This document shows positions 26,001 through 41,100 of a stretch of 64,000 nucleotides of DNA, in pieces. A program made the translations under genes and the position numbers. Origin of the DNA: Arion vulgaris (lineage: Eukaryota > Mollusca > Gastropoda > Stylommatophora > Arionidae); NCBI GenBank assembly GCA_020796225.1, contig CM036774.1:25720692-25784691 (forward strand), given 5' to 3'. A model generated the notes under the pieces. That model saw only the letters and a program-made list of their open reading frames with translations. It did not search any database and had not been told where the DNA came from. Within the stretch, counting starts at the first letter, position 1. The number at the start of each line of letters is the position of its first letter.

Positions 26001-29000
26001 TCGATCCAGAAGCACCTGAGCTTTCGGCTCGGTGCCATGGACATCGTAACCCTTCGGTTCGGTGCCACGAGCACTGCAAATCTGGAGAACCTGTATCTTT
26101 TCTGCCAGTCCGGGGAATTGAACCGCACTCACAGAGGGCTTGTCACCTGTCGTCCAACACGCTACGAACACGCTGGGCAGGCGGCAAATTAGCGTTTAAT
26201 GGGACAGACAAGTATATATAGTATTACATCAGCAAGCAAGAAATGAGTAATGAAATAATTCAATGAGATCCACCTTGCGTGTGAGGTGTTTGATGTTAAC
26301 ATTTTGAGAAACAGTTTAAGTTAACTTTCTTGAATTCAAGCGGAATAACATTTGGATATGTTCTGTGTTGCATACAACTTGCAGATATATCATTTTATTC
26401 CTCTAAGTTTTTCCCCTATTTTATTTCTCCAACAAACAACAGTAACTATACATTTAGCCTAACTCAGAACCAACTATAAACTAATGGGCCTTCGGACTCC
26501 AGTAAGAATTATGGGAAATCAGACCACAACTACACCACGTGACCTCACATCCCAGTATTGTTGTATATAGACGAATTGATTTTAAAATCAACACAAAATG
26601 CTAAATCGAATTTATATTATGCAACAAGTTAAGTTTAACAATAAGGAATTTCAATATTATAAATATTTTTCACCAATAAATAACCATAGACTCACATAAT
26701 TGAGTAAAATAACAAAAAAGCGTGCAGTGTTCTATCAAACATCTATATTTTCCGGCCCGTTTTCTGATCTAGGTCAGGAACCCCAGTCAGTTGTCTGGCC
26801 TAGTTATCTAGAGTTGGCTGGGCCTAACTTCATGTTTCATGAATACACAACAAAATAAGAATACTTGTGTGTGTAGTTTGTTAGTTTAAACGTAACTGCC
26901 CACTTTTATGTTCTCTTTACGTGGCGTTATCAAGAACCAGTTTGTAGTGTAACCTGTGTTCTTGTTGCTGCTACCGACACTTTGAAGATGCGTCATCGCT
27001 ACATGCTTTCAGAATCGTTGAGGCTTATCGGATCCCTTATAAGTTCTACTGCTTTCTCTACCCTATCATTTCTATTTCTTCAATATCCTTATCTTATCCT
27101 TCTTATCCTTTTATGTAAATAGAAAGTTGATGGGCCTTGAGCCATATTCTGTTTCTGTGTAATAGTAGCATCGGGGTAGAGGATCCTGTGTTTGCATTGA
27201 AACTCATAGAATTCCCAAATCTCTTTCATTTTTTTATCTCTCAAACTTGCACCCTTTTTTGTAAACAATTATATCTATTCTTTATTTATAGCGTCAATTT
27301 GTATGTATTTTTGTGATGACATCTAGACGTGCTATGTCCCAATACCAAAACTGATATGCTATCATCGTCACAGACCATGACCAAGAATATTGCTAATGTC
27401 ATGGAAGAATGATGAGAGGGAGTGTCATGGATGTACAGTCAGAATGGAGGATTGGCAACTCCACTACATTTGATCTTTTTTCTTTTCTTTTCTCTTATTT
27501 CTGTTTTGTCTCATAGCGTCAGGATAAGAAGAGAATTTTAGAACAGGCTTTTATGTGCGCCTAACAAACAGTGGTATTTTTGCCGCCTCTGTCATTTCTT
27601 AGGTCCACCTTTTGCGTGAACGGCCTTTTGCTTTATATCCACTGTATCGGAGTAGCATTGCTCTTTAAGACGCACTATCTGTTGGTAATATGCTTATGTG
27701 GCCGAATCATTTAATTTGTAGTTGCTTGCTGAAGTTCAGTACTAATGTTGTACCCACTTTATTTCTGATGTCTTCATTTCTCAACCGGTCTCTTCTTGAT
27801 GCTCTCAGCGTTCTGCGTAGAGACTTCATCTCTGTCGTGACTAGTTTTCTTCTATCATTTGTTGTCAGCTTCAGGATTGGCACTGATATCATAATGTTAG
27901 AAGAAATATTGTGTTGAACAACGCTCTTTTTGGTGTTCATGGTGACATGTTCGCATTTTAATTAAATTTAGATACTACATTTGATATTAGAACCAAAGGG
28001 AAAGAACGACTTAAGACTTCAGAAATTGACAAACTATCAAAAAGTGTTTACGTTTAATTTAGTCGTGGGATCATCACTACTGCACATCGAACCAATTATT
28101 CCATAAGTGATTCGATCTCCTCTTCAGTATGTCTCTCAGTTTAGTTTAGTCGTGGGATCATCACTACTGCACATCGAACTAATTATTCTATAAGTGATCC
28201 GATCTCCTCTTCAGTATGTCTCTCAGTTTAGTTTAGTCGTGGGATCATCACTACTGCACATCGAACTAATTATTCTATAAGTGATCCGATCTCCTCTTCA
28301 GTATGTCTCTCAGTTTAGTTTAGTCGTGGGATCATCACTACTGCACATCGAACTAATTATTCTATAAGTGATCTGATCTCCTCTTCAGTATGTCTCTCAG
28401 TTTAGTTTAGTCGTGGGATCATCACTACTACACATCGAACTAATTATTCTATAAGTGATTCGATCTCCTCTTCAGTATGTCTCTCAGTTTAGTTTAGTCG
28501 TGGGATCTTCACTACTGCACATCGAACTAATTATTCTATAAGTGATCCGATCTCCTCTTCAGTATGTCTCTCAGTTTACTTTAGTCGTGGGATCTTCACT
28601 ACTGCACATCGAACTAATTATTCTATAAGTGATCCGATCTCCTCTTCAGTATGTCTCTCAGTTTACTTTAGTCGTGGGATCTTCACTACTGCACATCGAA
28701 CTAATTATTCTATAAGTGATTCGATCTCCTCTTCAGTATGTCTCTCAGTTTAGTTTAGTCGTGGGATCTTCACTACTGCACATCGAACTAATTATTCCAT
28801 AAGTGATCCGATCTCCTCTTCAGTATGTCTCTCAGTTTACTTTAGTCGTGGGATCTTCACTACTGCACATCGAACTAATTATTCTATAAGTGATCTGATC
28901 TCCTCTTCAGTATGTCTCTCAGTTTAGTTTAGTCGTGGGATCTTCACTACTGCACATCGAACTAATTATTCTATAAGTGATCCGATCTCCTCTTCAGTAT

Positions 29001-32000
29001 GTCTCTCAGTTTAGTTTAGTGTGGATCTTCACTACTGCACATCGAACTAATTATTCCATAAGTGATCTGATCTCCTCTTCAGTATGTCTCTCAGTTTAGT
29101 TTAGTCGGGATCTTACTACTGCACATCGAACTAATTATTCTATAAGTGATCCGATCTCCTCTTCAGTATGTCTCTCAGTTTAGTTTAGTCGTGGGATCTT
29201 CACTACTGCACATCGAACTAATTATTCTATAAGTGATCCGATCTCCTCTTCAGTATGTCTCTCAGTTTAGTTTAGTCGTGGGATCTTCACTACTGCACAT
29301 CAAACCAATTATTTCATAAGTGATCCAATCTCCTCTTCAGTATGTCTATCAAAATCAAAATAAAACTGATCCTGAACCATCTCTTACAAACAGAAGAGAA
29401 AAGGTACCATCTTGTGTGTGTTTGCTTTAATTTAATGCACCTTGTAAGCTTTCATTCATTATCTTAAGGCTGTTCTTGATGCCGCAGCTCCATATTTTGC
29501 TTGATCTTCATCTTGCCCTGTACTCGTTATACTTTTTCAGTGTGGCTCTCTGTGGTAGACGATATCAGGAAAGATATCATCTTATACTCATTTTTTGTCA
29601 CTCCTCGACTGTTATCAAGTTTTGTAACTTCCAGTTTAAGAAATTGTTTTGTAAAACTAAACAACTCATTGTCTTCTTCGAACGCTCCATATTGACCACT
29701 TGTTATCCACCCTGTTTGATTTGTATGTAATCTGAGCCTAAGAGCGATTGTACATTGTGCCAGTTATGCGCCTACAAGTATGCCAGCACATCCTATTTCT
29801 GCGATGCTTTTTATTTACTAGGGTAGCTTCCTTAGGTCCTACATCAGTCGCATCTTATGACATGCCTTGTGGGTCGCAGTGGTACTATTTTTTGCTTCCC
29901 TTGTGGGCCCCGGCAACACACGGGTGACATAAGGCCTCAACAGCTGTTTTCCATATTTCCCGCTTTAATGATATTTTCTGTATAATAATAATAATTCCTC
30001 TTATACCATTATACGTTACATAGGGCCTGCAAGTAATTTCTCCATACCGCTATATCCTGGGCAACTCGCTCAATCTCCTCCATGGAACTGAGACCGATAT
30101 TTCCTGCATCTCTCAGCAAAGTTAGTCTCAGGGTCTCCTTAGGTCGTCCTCTCTTTCTTGAACCCTTTGCATCCCACTTCAACGCCTGCTTTGATATTCA
30201 TTGATCATTTCTCCTCAAGGTGTGCTCAACATATCTCCATTTTCTCTTTCTTATAACAGTTGTCACTAGTGGTTGACCAGACATGTCTCTGATTTCATCA
30301 CTTCTCTTGAATTCGTTCCATTTTATGTTCATTATTTTTCGGAGACATCTATTTTCAAATGCATTCAACTTGCTTTCTATATCTTTAGTCATTTTCCAAC
30401 TCGCTGGCATATGTTAGATTGATACAACATTTGAATTAAAAATTCGTAATTTAGTTTTAATACTATATAACTTGCAGTTCCATTTTCTGTATAGTTTCCC
30501 ATAATAATCCTGCTCCTTTCAGTTCTTCTAAAAGACTCCATGTCCATTGAGGGCACCTCATTTTTTGTTTCCCTTGCGGGTTATACTCAAGTGCTTGTCT
30601 AGTGACACTCGACTGTGTCTTCCGCAGGGTATGCCTGACCTATGGCCATTTTCTCCTCTTAACTTGTGTCATCATGGGGTTCTGTCCTGTTCACAGGTCT
30701 GTGTTTGCAACTCAGTCCTACCATCTCAGTCTGAGAATCCGTTGAAGACATCTGTTGACAAAGGTCTGAATCATATTTGTATTTAACTTGGTGACACTCC
30801 ATGTTTCCAAGCCATACAACCAGACAGATTTCATATTTGAGCTGAATATCCGGAACTTTTATATCCCATTCATCATCATCAAGTAGCTTGTCCTTTCTGG
30901 AGCTTGGCTCACATGACAGCAGTCCTGAAAACTCTCTGTTCTGTGCAAGTTGCCCGGCGTCAGCAGCAGTCATTCTCAGATCTTCAATGACATCTTGCAC
31001 CCATCGTCTTCTAGGTCTCCTCTCATTCTTCTTCCAGGCATCATTCCCTCCAAAATTATCTTCTGTAAGCACTCATATCGATTGATGTGTTTGAAATATT
31101 TAATTTTCCTTGATATTATGCTCTTTAATAACCAACTCTCTGTAATATCAAGCGGTTGCAGAACAGAAGCATTTGTTCTTTTCTCTGTTCATGATATTCT
31201 AAGTACTCTTCTGTAGCATTTGCATTCAATGACATTAACGATTTTCTCTGCCACTTTGTATATCCCATTAAAAACATTGAAATAAAAATAATATATATAA
31301 ATTGTAGTGATTAATTACAGCCACAAGTTCCGTTAGATACAGAAAGAAATAAGAGAGATAGAGAGGGAAAAAAGCGATACACACCACACTACAAAATATG
31401 ACAACATGTCAAGGTCTCCCCTATATGATAACCCGTTAACATGTTTCCTTTTTTGCCTCTAATTTATTAACTTACAGAGACAAAAATAGATAGCTGTTAT
31501 CTGATTCGTCCCCCTTAAACATTCCATTCTCTTATTTAAAGTAGATATGCCACCTCATTCGGTTGCCTATATATATTCTCTTTCTCTGTGTTACAACCAG
31601 GATATAGCTTAGATTGTTGGTTATCATAGTTTACTGCTGTTCATGATTCGACACATTTGACACCTTCATGGATTCTCAAACACTTAGTTTGTCTCTTTTA
31701 TGAACCATTTGCCCGCCTGCCCAGCGTGTTCGTAGCGCGTTGGCGACAGGTGACAAGCTCCCTGTGAGTGCGGGTTCAATTCCGCGGTCTGACAGAAAAG
31801 CCACAGGTTCTTCAGATTTACAGTGTTCATGGCACCGAGCGGAAGAGCTGAAAGCTCAAGTGCTTCTTGATTGAAAAAAAATGAACCATTTGATTGTTCG
31901 AGGAATACAAACCAATGTGCCTAAGTGATTGAGCCCAAGTCTTGCATTTTGAAGGTCAGGGCTCAAATCCAGACTGCGATGTTCTGTTCATGAGTGCATT

Positions 32001-35000
32001 TTTTTCCAGAGACCCCTAGGATTGGTACCGGAGTTGTTCGTTCTTTGTGCAATACTCTCGGCAGATGGCATGCCATTTCTGTGGAGAGGGAACTAGCCAT
32101 ATCAAATTCCATTGCAATGAAGTCAATCCTTCGGCTTTAGACCCTTTTTTGTTTAGTTACAACCCCTCGGCGTCTCACCAATAGTGAAATTGAAAGCATG
32201 TTGCGCTAGTGGTAACTTGCAGTCGAAATTCTGGAATTTGGGACCAGAATGAGCCCAATATTCTCAATGTACACACTGCACGTGGTTCTTCTCCTTCTTT
32301 GATCATTCTTTTCTGCCATTTTGATCATTCTTGTTGTGATATATAAACAGCCTTTGCCAAGAACATTTTGATCATTCTTGTTGTGATATATAAACAGCCT
32401 TTGCCAAGAACATTTTGATCATTCTTGTTGTGATATATAAACAGCCTTTGCCAAGAACATTTTGATCATTCTTGTTGTGATATATAAACAGCCTTTGCCA
32501 AGAACGTTTCTTTTAAGTTGTGCCAATTATGCGCCTATGGTGACTAGGCCAGCACATCCGACTTCGCCAGCATTTTATTTACTAAGGTAGTTTGCCTTAG
32601 GCACGCGGTTCTGAGAACTGGTGAAGCCAGAATAAGACCACTTGCTGACATAAAACGGGCCAGGAGAAAGCAGAAATAAAATCCAACATGTGCGCTACGC
32701 TACATCTATTATCTTCCTAGACTAACATGATGCCATAATCTATTCAGTTATACCGGGACTCTCTGTGGCGTAGAGGCTAGCTGCTCACCTCTAGTTCCAA
32801 AGGTACTCAGTTCGTTTCCTCTTGAAGCCATCTGAATATTTTCCAGATATCCCTGATCTCAGTGTAGTTGAAATCGAGTTCTTAGTCTATCGGAGACGGA
32901 CGATAAAGCTTGAATCCGTGTTCAAGCTGAGCTCTAAAGAACCCTTGGTAGTTCTCTCTTCCTCTCTCTCTCTGTCTCTCTCTCTCTCTCTCTCTCGATC
33001 ATCGCTTAGACTGATGTACCAGATTTGCCCATAAATTTTCTTATTCATGTGGAAATCTGATTCATGCAGCTTTAGCATGGGTGTGTTTCGTCACATCTTT
33101 AGCGCCATTTGGAGCTCTGGTGCTTATTCTTCGGCGATGTGTTCGGTTTAGCCAGCATTTGCTGGGTTTGCTCTCTGTCATCCTTCTGCTGCCCCCAACC
33201 AACCTGCAAGGCAGCAGGTTCTTGGTAGTTCAAAACCAAGAAGAGCTGGCTGTAAAGTCGCTACCCGGGCAAAATTCATGAGAAAGGTTAACTAATAAAA
33301 TTTTTACAAAATATTTGTCACCATCGTCTAAATTACATCGGGACCTCGCGGTGCTACAGAGCTCGTGCACTGCCGCTGAGATTTTTCTGTGTAAGGAATA
33401 GATTGGAGCACACATGGTTACTCACCGAAGGGAAATGGGTGATGGTCCAATCAATTAATCAATCCTAACTCAGTTATACCGTAGCCCGATGGTCATGCAG
33501 GCAACTCATTCACACAAATACAACTCTGCAGAACGAATGTATGGTACCAAACAGTGCAGATATCTCAGCCTAGATAGCAACAGCTACACAATGTAACATA
33601 CACTATATGCAGGTTAAACAAACAGTGATTGATTGATTGATAGGACCATCATCATTGCACTTTAGTGAGTAACCATGTGTGCTCCGATCTCTTTCTTACA
33701 CAAGAAGATCTCAGCTGCAGTGTATGAACTCCGTAACACCAGCGAGGGTCCACGATGTCATTTTGAATCCGGGGGGAAATATTGTGTAGGAATATATTTT
33801 TTACAATCTTTCTCATGAATTTTGCCCAGACAGCGGCTTTTCAGCCTGCTCTTCTCGATTTTGACATGCCAAATGTTCTTTTACGTGCACATCTTGAACC
33901 TACCGGTTTTATTGTCCGTCTCCGATAGGACTAGGAACTCAATCTCACCTACACTTCTTCAAACGCTCATATCATCACTTTTTAACTACTCTTTGCCATT
34001 TGTTTGTGATCTGAGCCTAAGAGCGATTGTATGTTGTACCAGTTATGCGCCTGCAAGTAGTCCAGCACATCCGATTTCTGCGATGCTTTTTATTTACTAG
34101 GGTAGCTTCCTAGGCCCCTACCTCAGGCGACTCTTACGACATGCCTTGTAGGTCGCAGCGGTACTATTCGTTGCTCCCCTTGCAATCCCCTTGCAACACA
34201 CAGGCTTCACTTACACTGAGATGAGAGATCTCTGGAAAAATATCCCGATGGCTCCACGAGGGAGCGTATCGAGCACATTTGTAACATAGAGGCGAGCACC
34301 TAACCTTTAGTAAACACATAAGAGAAGCAGAAACCCCTTAACTTGTCATCATATCAGCCACTTTGGGATCCCCTTGACTAAATTAACATATCCTTATAAC
34401 ATTGCCAACTTTGAATATACATACATCTGTGATATCAATCAGTGTGCCAACAGTGCAAGACGTGGACAGCTCTATCCCATATACATGCATATATATATAT
34501 GTGTGTGTGTCTGTGCTATGCTATCTAAATCAGCGGTTCTGAAACTTTGCATTACCGCCGACCCCATTTTAATACATTTTGCTGCTGCGGACCTCCAAAT
34601 GTTTCTATAAGTGAAACTGGACAGGAATGAATTATCTGTGTGTTACAATAGTAAACAATGTTCTAGGACTGCGGGAAACTTCAAATCATCTTTCATTTTA
34701 TCCTGTCAAACATTTAGACTCCGGTCTGGTCCGGGTCCTTTGATTTCGCATCGGAACTAGTTTACCACTGTTTTTGTACATGTTTTTAAAATTTATATGT
34801 CTATTTGAAATATCAAAGATCATAATATTTCTTCAAGTGCTCGAGGACCCCCTGTGAGTACCTCGCGGACCCCCGGGGGTTCACAAATCCCAGTTTGGGA
34901 AACGTTGATCTAAATAATTCACGTTGTAGCTGTTTAAAAATACACCATGTGCATACCACAGTGATTTATAGAACTGGGCATGTCACAGATTTAGAATTAG

Positions 35001-37995
35001 ATCAAAGGGGACGGCTCTATAGAAGAATAGCTAGCTGGAATATTTGCCAGCAACAACTGTGTGTGTGTGTCTGTGTGTGTTCCATGAATACGGTTGTCAA
35101 TCTTTGCCAGAGAAGAAAATTCCAATGAAAACATGGACATACTGACTGTAGCAAAATATAGACTAGGCTGGCTGTAGCAAAATATAGACTAGACAGACTG
35201 TAGCAAAATATAGACTAGACTGACTGTAGCAAAATATAGACTAGGCTGACTGTAGCAAAATATAGACTAGACTGACTGTAGCAAAATATAGACTAGACTG
35301 ACTGTAGCAAAATATAGACTAGACTGACTATAGCAAAATATAGACTAGACTGACTGTAGCAAAATATAGACTAGACTGACTGTAGCAAAATATAGACTAG
35401 GCTGACTGTAGCAAAATATAGACTAGACAGACTAGCAAAATATAGACTAGGCTGACTGTAGCAAAATATAGACTAGACTGACTGTAGCAAAATATAGACT
35501 AGACTGACTGTAGCAAAATATAGACTAGACTGACTGTAGCAAAATATAGACTAGGCTGACTGTAGCAAAATATAGACTAGACAGACTAGCAAAATATAGA
35601 CTAGGCTGACTGTAGCAAAATATAGACTAGGCTGACTGTAGCAAAATATAGACTAGACTGACTGTAGCAAAATATAGACTAGACTGACTAGCAAAATATA
35701 GACTAGACTGACTGTAGCAAAATATAGACTAGACTGACTGTAGAAAAATATAGACTAGTCTGACCGAAGACCTGCCGAGAGAATTGCGCAAAGCAATATT
35801 TAATGGGGACTCTGTATCGTGGAGGGTTAGATGCTGGAGTCTCGTTTCAAAGGTACTCGGTTCATTATCTCGGGTGATCAATGTAGGTGAGATCAAGTTC
35901 TAGCCATATCTGAGACGTAGAATAAACATAGGTCCCCTGTTCAAGTTGAGCATGTAAAAGAACTCTTTGGCAGTTAAAAATCCAGAAGAACGGGTTGGAA
36001 AGCTGCGGCCCAGGAAAATATCATTAGGAAAGACTAAAAATGAAATTCCTACAAATTTCTTCAACATCTTCAAAATTACATCAGAGACTCTCACCGGTGC
36101 CGCGGAGTTTGGGCACTACCGCTGAGATCTTCCTGTGTAAGAAAGATATCGGAGCACACTTGGTTAATCACTGAAGTGCAGTGATGATGGTTCAATCAAT
36201 TAATGGGATCTCCAGAAAAAATATACTGGTGAACAGAACGGCGCGGCTTGGATTCGAACCCACGAATTTCGAAACGCAAGGCAAACTGCTTGACTACAGA
36301 GGCCCCCTAAAATTAAATGAACGAACACACAAGTTGACATAAAAAACAGTCCCGCAGTCCCCTTTGTCATCATGTACTTGAAACTCGAGCACTTAAACAC
36401 CTGACCTAACTGACTACTTGACTCATGATCATTGTTAGTGTACGTAACAGAACTGATCATGTCAGTGGAAGGGCAGGATAGAAGGAAGACATGATCCAAG
36501 TGCTAGATCTTCCTCTACAACACTTGTGTCTTCAAGTGGCGTGGGACTCTATCTGTTCAGGATCTTGGTCCAAGTGTGTGGCAACCGGTTGCTTTGAGTC
36601 CATGTTGTCTAGACATTTATGCATTGTAGCGACGTTGAGAGCTTGCATTCTCGTTGTTTTGCCACACTTGTTCTCGTTTTATTTATTTATTTACAATGCG
36701 TTTCACCCGTTATGAATTCAGGTGTAGTCATGGTGCCTCTCACTGATTTTTGAGTTAAAGTTTGCTTTCCTTATAACCAGGGCCACTCGACATTTAGGCA
36801 AACTTTACTCCAACTTCTAAGGTACTTGTAATTTAGATCCCCAATTAAAGGAACCCCAACCAATGAGAATGACTGCTGCTGACGCCGGCCAACGTGCACA
36901 GAACAGAGAGTTTTTACAGGAATGCTGTCATAGGAGCCAATTTCCGGAAGGTACAAGCTACTTGATGATGATGATTAAAGGATCAGGGTCTCCTTAGTCC
37001 AACCGAGCACCGTGTGCACACCTAGAATTTTTTGATCAAGCTGGCCTCGAACCCAGAATTTTGACGGCACATGGTCACTAGCACAGCGTGTTAGAATATA
37101 ATTATGCAGCCAATTACATGGGCCTCCACTTAGAGGGGGAATAGAATCTTTGCAACAATCTTATGTAACATAACGCCAGCCAACTTTGTTGGAAATTTTT
37201 TTTAAAACTCTTTGGGGTGGACTAACGTTGTAAGCTTTATTGAAATTGTACACAAATGTGTTCCTGGTTATTTATTGATTAAAAAGTCCCGCTGGTCATA
37301 TGGGTTTATAGTTGGCTGTGATTCATCTTAATCTAACACTGCTGGAATACAAGAGTCACGTTACGAGATGAGGCTGATTTCTGAGAATTACCACTTGAGC
37401 TGAACTACATATAGTAAAGGAGGCTGTTGTTGTTGTTCGTTATCTCTAGTTTTATATCGCATTCAGTACCTTTAAGAGCATTCTTACTCACTATTAAGCC
37501 AACCTCATAACACTCTGAGCAGACCAGTAAGTGCACAGTGTTTCCTCCTTGTATTGTTATTACTCATCTTATAAAAATTGTCCTCAACGACATCCTTAGC
37601 TTTGACTTATCAGCTGTTGTTAACCTTATTACAGATTGTGACACACATTTCTGATGAGCCCCTGGCAAGTATCTTTAAAACATGAGATGAGCACAGTACT
37701 CCACTGTCACATAGACACCCCCACCCCTCTCCCTCTCCATATATGAAAATGGTGGCATATCCTTTACATGATGTAACCATCACCCACGGTAAATGAGTCG
37801 TTGATTTTCTAGGCACCACTTATACGTTCAGTAGTTTGTCATTGCTTTCTGAACAGTGAGGCCTATTTTACCTTTAGAAATCCACGGAAATGAATTTGCT
37901 TCCAAATTTGCCGGCCACGGAGTTTGAAGCAGCTACGCATGGATTGTGATTGAGCTCACTACCGCTTAAGCTACACACGCTTCCCTACACGCCCT

Positions 37996-38039
<44 letters not shown>

Positions 38040-38068
38040 GTTTAAAACCACTTAACTAAAGAAGCTGT

Positions 38069-38148
<80 letters not shown>

Positions 38149-41100
38149 GTACGAACCTTTTAACTCCTCTGGACTGCATGTTCTGAATGTACATGCCCAA
38201 TTCTATTCAATTTGAAATTTCGGAAAGGTTAGAACTGGTGTTTGCAGTCCAGAACCAGAGCCAATTATAAACTTATGGGCCTTCTGACTCGGGTAAGAAT
38301 TATGGGAAATCAGACCACAACTACACCATGTGACCTCGCATTCTAGTATTGATGTATATAGACGAATTCATTTTAAAATCAACACAAAATGCTAAATTGC
38401 AGCTATATTATGCAACAAGTTAAGTTTAACAATAAGGAATATCAATATTATGAATATTTTTCACCAATAAATAACCATACACTCACAGAATTGAGTAAAA
38501 TTGCAAAAAGCTTGCAGTGTTCTATCAAACATCTATATTTTCCAGCCCCTTCTCTGATCTAGGTCAGGGATTCCCGGTCAGTTGTCTGGCCTAGTTATCT
38601 AGAGTTGGCTGTGCCAGAACACACACAAACATGCTACATTTTCTAACACTCTTTCACACCACACCCCTTTCACCCTCCACCCCCTCCCCTTCCCAACATT
38701 ACTAGACATTCTGAAATCAGTTGTTTCTTGTATATAATCTTATAGAAGACTATGCTCATTTTTTTGGGCATACTTCCATTAATTTTCTGTTACTTTTATT
38801 TCTTTACAGGGAATGTATGGTCATCACAGAGAAGAGTCCATCACAGATTCCTTGTCTTCAAACGACAGCAGTTATATCAGTGGACAGTTAGTAATCATTT
38901 ATTGTTTGAATTTAGAATATCTTGATCTTTTGGAGGTGGCATCTGTGGCTTAGGGGATAGTGAGTCGGTCTATTAACCCTGATGTTCTGAGTTCGAATCA
39001 CACTCCGTACAGTTTGGTTGCAAATTGTGTCGCGTGGATTTTTACAAAAGATCGATGGCACCACCTGTTCAGAAAGCAATGGCAAACTACTGAACGTAAT
39101 GATGCCTAGAAAAATTACAAAAGCATTATAAAGCTGGAGTTCATTCGCAAAGTCCTGTAAAGGATATGCAATTAACTTTAACTTTTTTTTATGTTTTGGG
39201 GGAATATAAGATGCAGGAAATGAGATAAACAAGGGAAGATCAGCAAACTAGTATTCGCCCTATGTATGAAAATGCTTGTCTTCTTCTTCGCACGCTTCAT
39301 ATCGACCACTCTGTGTGATTTGTACATGATCTGAGCCTAAGAGTGATTCTACATTGTGCTAGTTATGCACCTACAAGTAGGCCAGCACATCCGACTTCTG
39401 CGATGCTTTTTATTTACTAGGGTAAATATGCTTACGACATGTCTTGTATGTCGTATACAGTTTGTCTTCTGTGTTCTCACTAGATTGGGATTTCGGATTC
39501 TCTAATAAAGGCAGCCGTCTGCCTCAGATTATCAGCCACGCCATACAGTTTGTCTTCTTCGTTCTCACTAGATTGGGATTTCAGATTCTCTAATAAAGGC
39601 AGCCGTCTGCCTCAGATTATCAACCACGCCATACAGTTTGTCTTCTGCGTTCTCACTAGATTGAAATTTCAGATTCTCTAATAAAGGCAGCCGTCTGCCT
39701 CAGATTATCAGCCACGCCATACAGTTTATCTTCTGCGTTCTCACTAGATTGGGATTTCAGATTCTCTAATAAAGGCAGCCGTCTGCCTCAGATTATCAGC
39801 TACGCCATACAGTTTGTCTTCTGCGTTCTCACTAGATTGGGATTTCAGATTCTCTAATAAAGGCAGCCGTCTGCTTCAGATTATCAGCCACGCCATACAG
39901 TTTGTGTTGGACGCTGGTGTAAGTGGGCCACCTCTTTCTCCTCAAGTCTGCATACTGGGGACAGTTCTGTAGGATATAATTCCTATGATTTCTGGTTCCC
40001 TGTTTGTGCCGACCTTTTCCCGCAGTAAGTTTTGGCCAACCTCGTGATGGTAGGTCTGACATTCTTACTGCATGGCTAAATCTCCGAGGCAGATTGGCGA
40101 CCGTAGAATCCGTTATCCCATTCCTCATTGTGAGGGTCGTTGCACCATGTTATGCGCCTTATGGCCTGGTGCATCCGTTTTCTGCAAGCATTTGTTTCGG
40201 ATTAGCATTCCCTAGCAGACATGTGCATCCGATTTCAACCAAACCTCCTTAGTTGCCTCCTGCGACATGCGTGGCAGGTAACAGTGGTTCTATTCTTTAC
40301 ACCCCAAATTTGGGCCCGGTAACCACTCGAGCGCAAATATTTGACTGTACCGTACTATCGAAGACATACGATAAAACATTTGTCCCATGTTCAAGTTGAG
40401 CGCATAAAAGAACTTTTTTCAGTTAAAAATCATTAAAAAATAAGCTGCAATGTCACTGCCAGACAAAGTTCATTAAATTTATTACAATTTAAATTCTTAC
40501 AAAAATACTTTGTAATTTTCAAAATTGCATCGGGGCCCCTTGTCAGGGCTACAGAGTTTGTGCAATGTCGCTGAGATCACCTGTGTAAGAAAGATACCGG
40601 AGCCCACATAGTTATTTACCAGAGTGCAAGGATGATGTTCTAATTAATCAATTAATTAGTAGTTAACAGATAATGAAATATGAGCATGTAAAAACTCTAC
40701 TCTATGCATGCTATAGTATATATATTGTTTCCTCTTATAAGAAAGAGAAGATGGAGATATGTTGGGCATACCTTGAAAAGAAAGGATCAAAGAAAGCATT
40801 GAAGTGGGATGCAAATGTCTGGTCAACCAATAGTAACAACAGTTATAAGAAAGAGAAGATGGAGATATGTTGGACATACTCTGAAAAGGAATTGTGAAAG
40901 AATCTCAAAGCATGCATTGCAGTGGGATGCAAATGTCTGGTCAACCAATAGTAACAACAGTTATAAGAAAGAGAAGATGAAGATATGTTGGACATACTCT
41001 GAAAAGGAATTGTGAAAGAATCTCAAAGCATGCATTGCAGTGGGATGCAAATGTCTGGTCAACCAATAGTAACAACAGTTATAAGAAAGATAAGATGAAG

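Noticed and set aside
28050..29350. CRISPR-like array
   Set aside because: Repeats are directly contiguous with no unique spacers, in a genome with spliced genes; it is a satellite.
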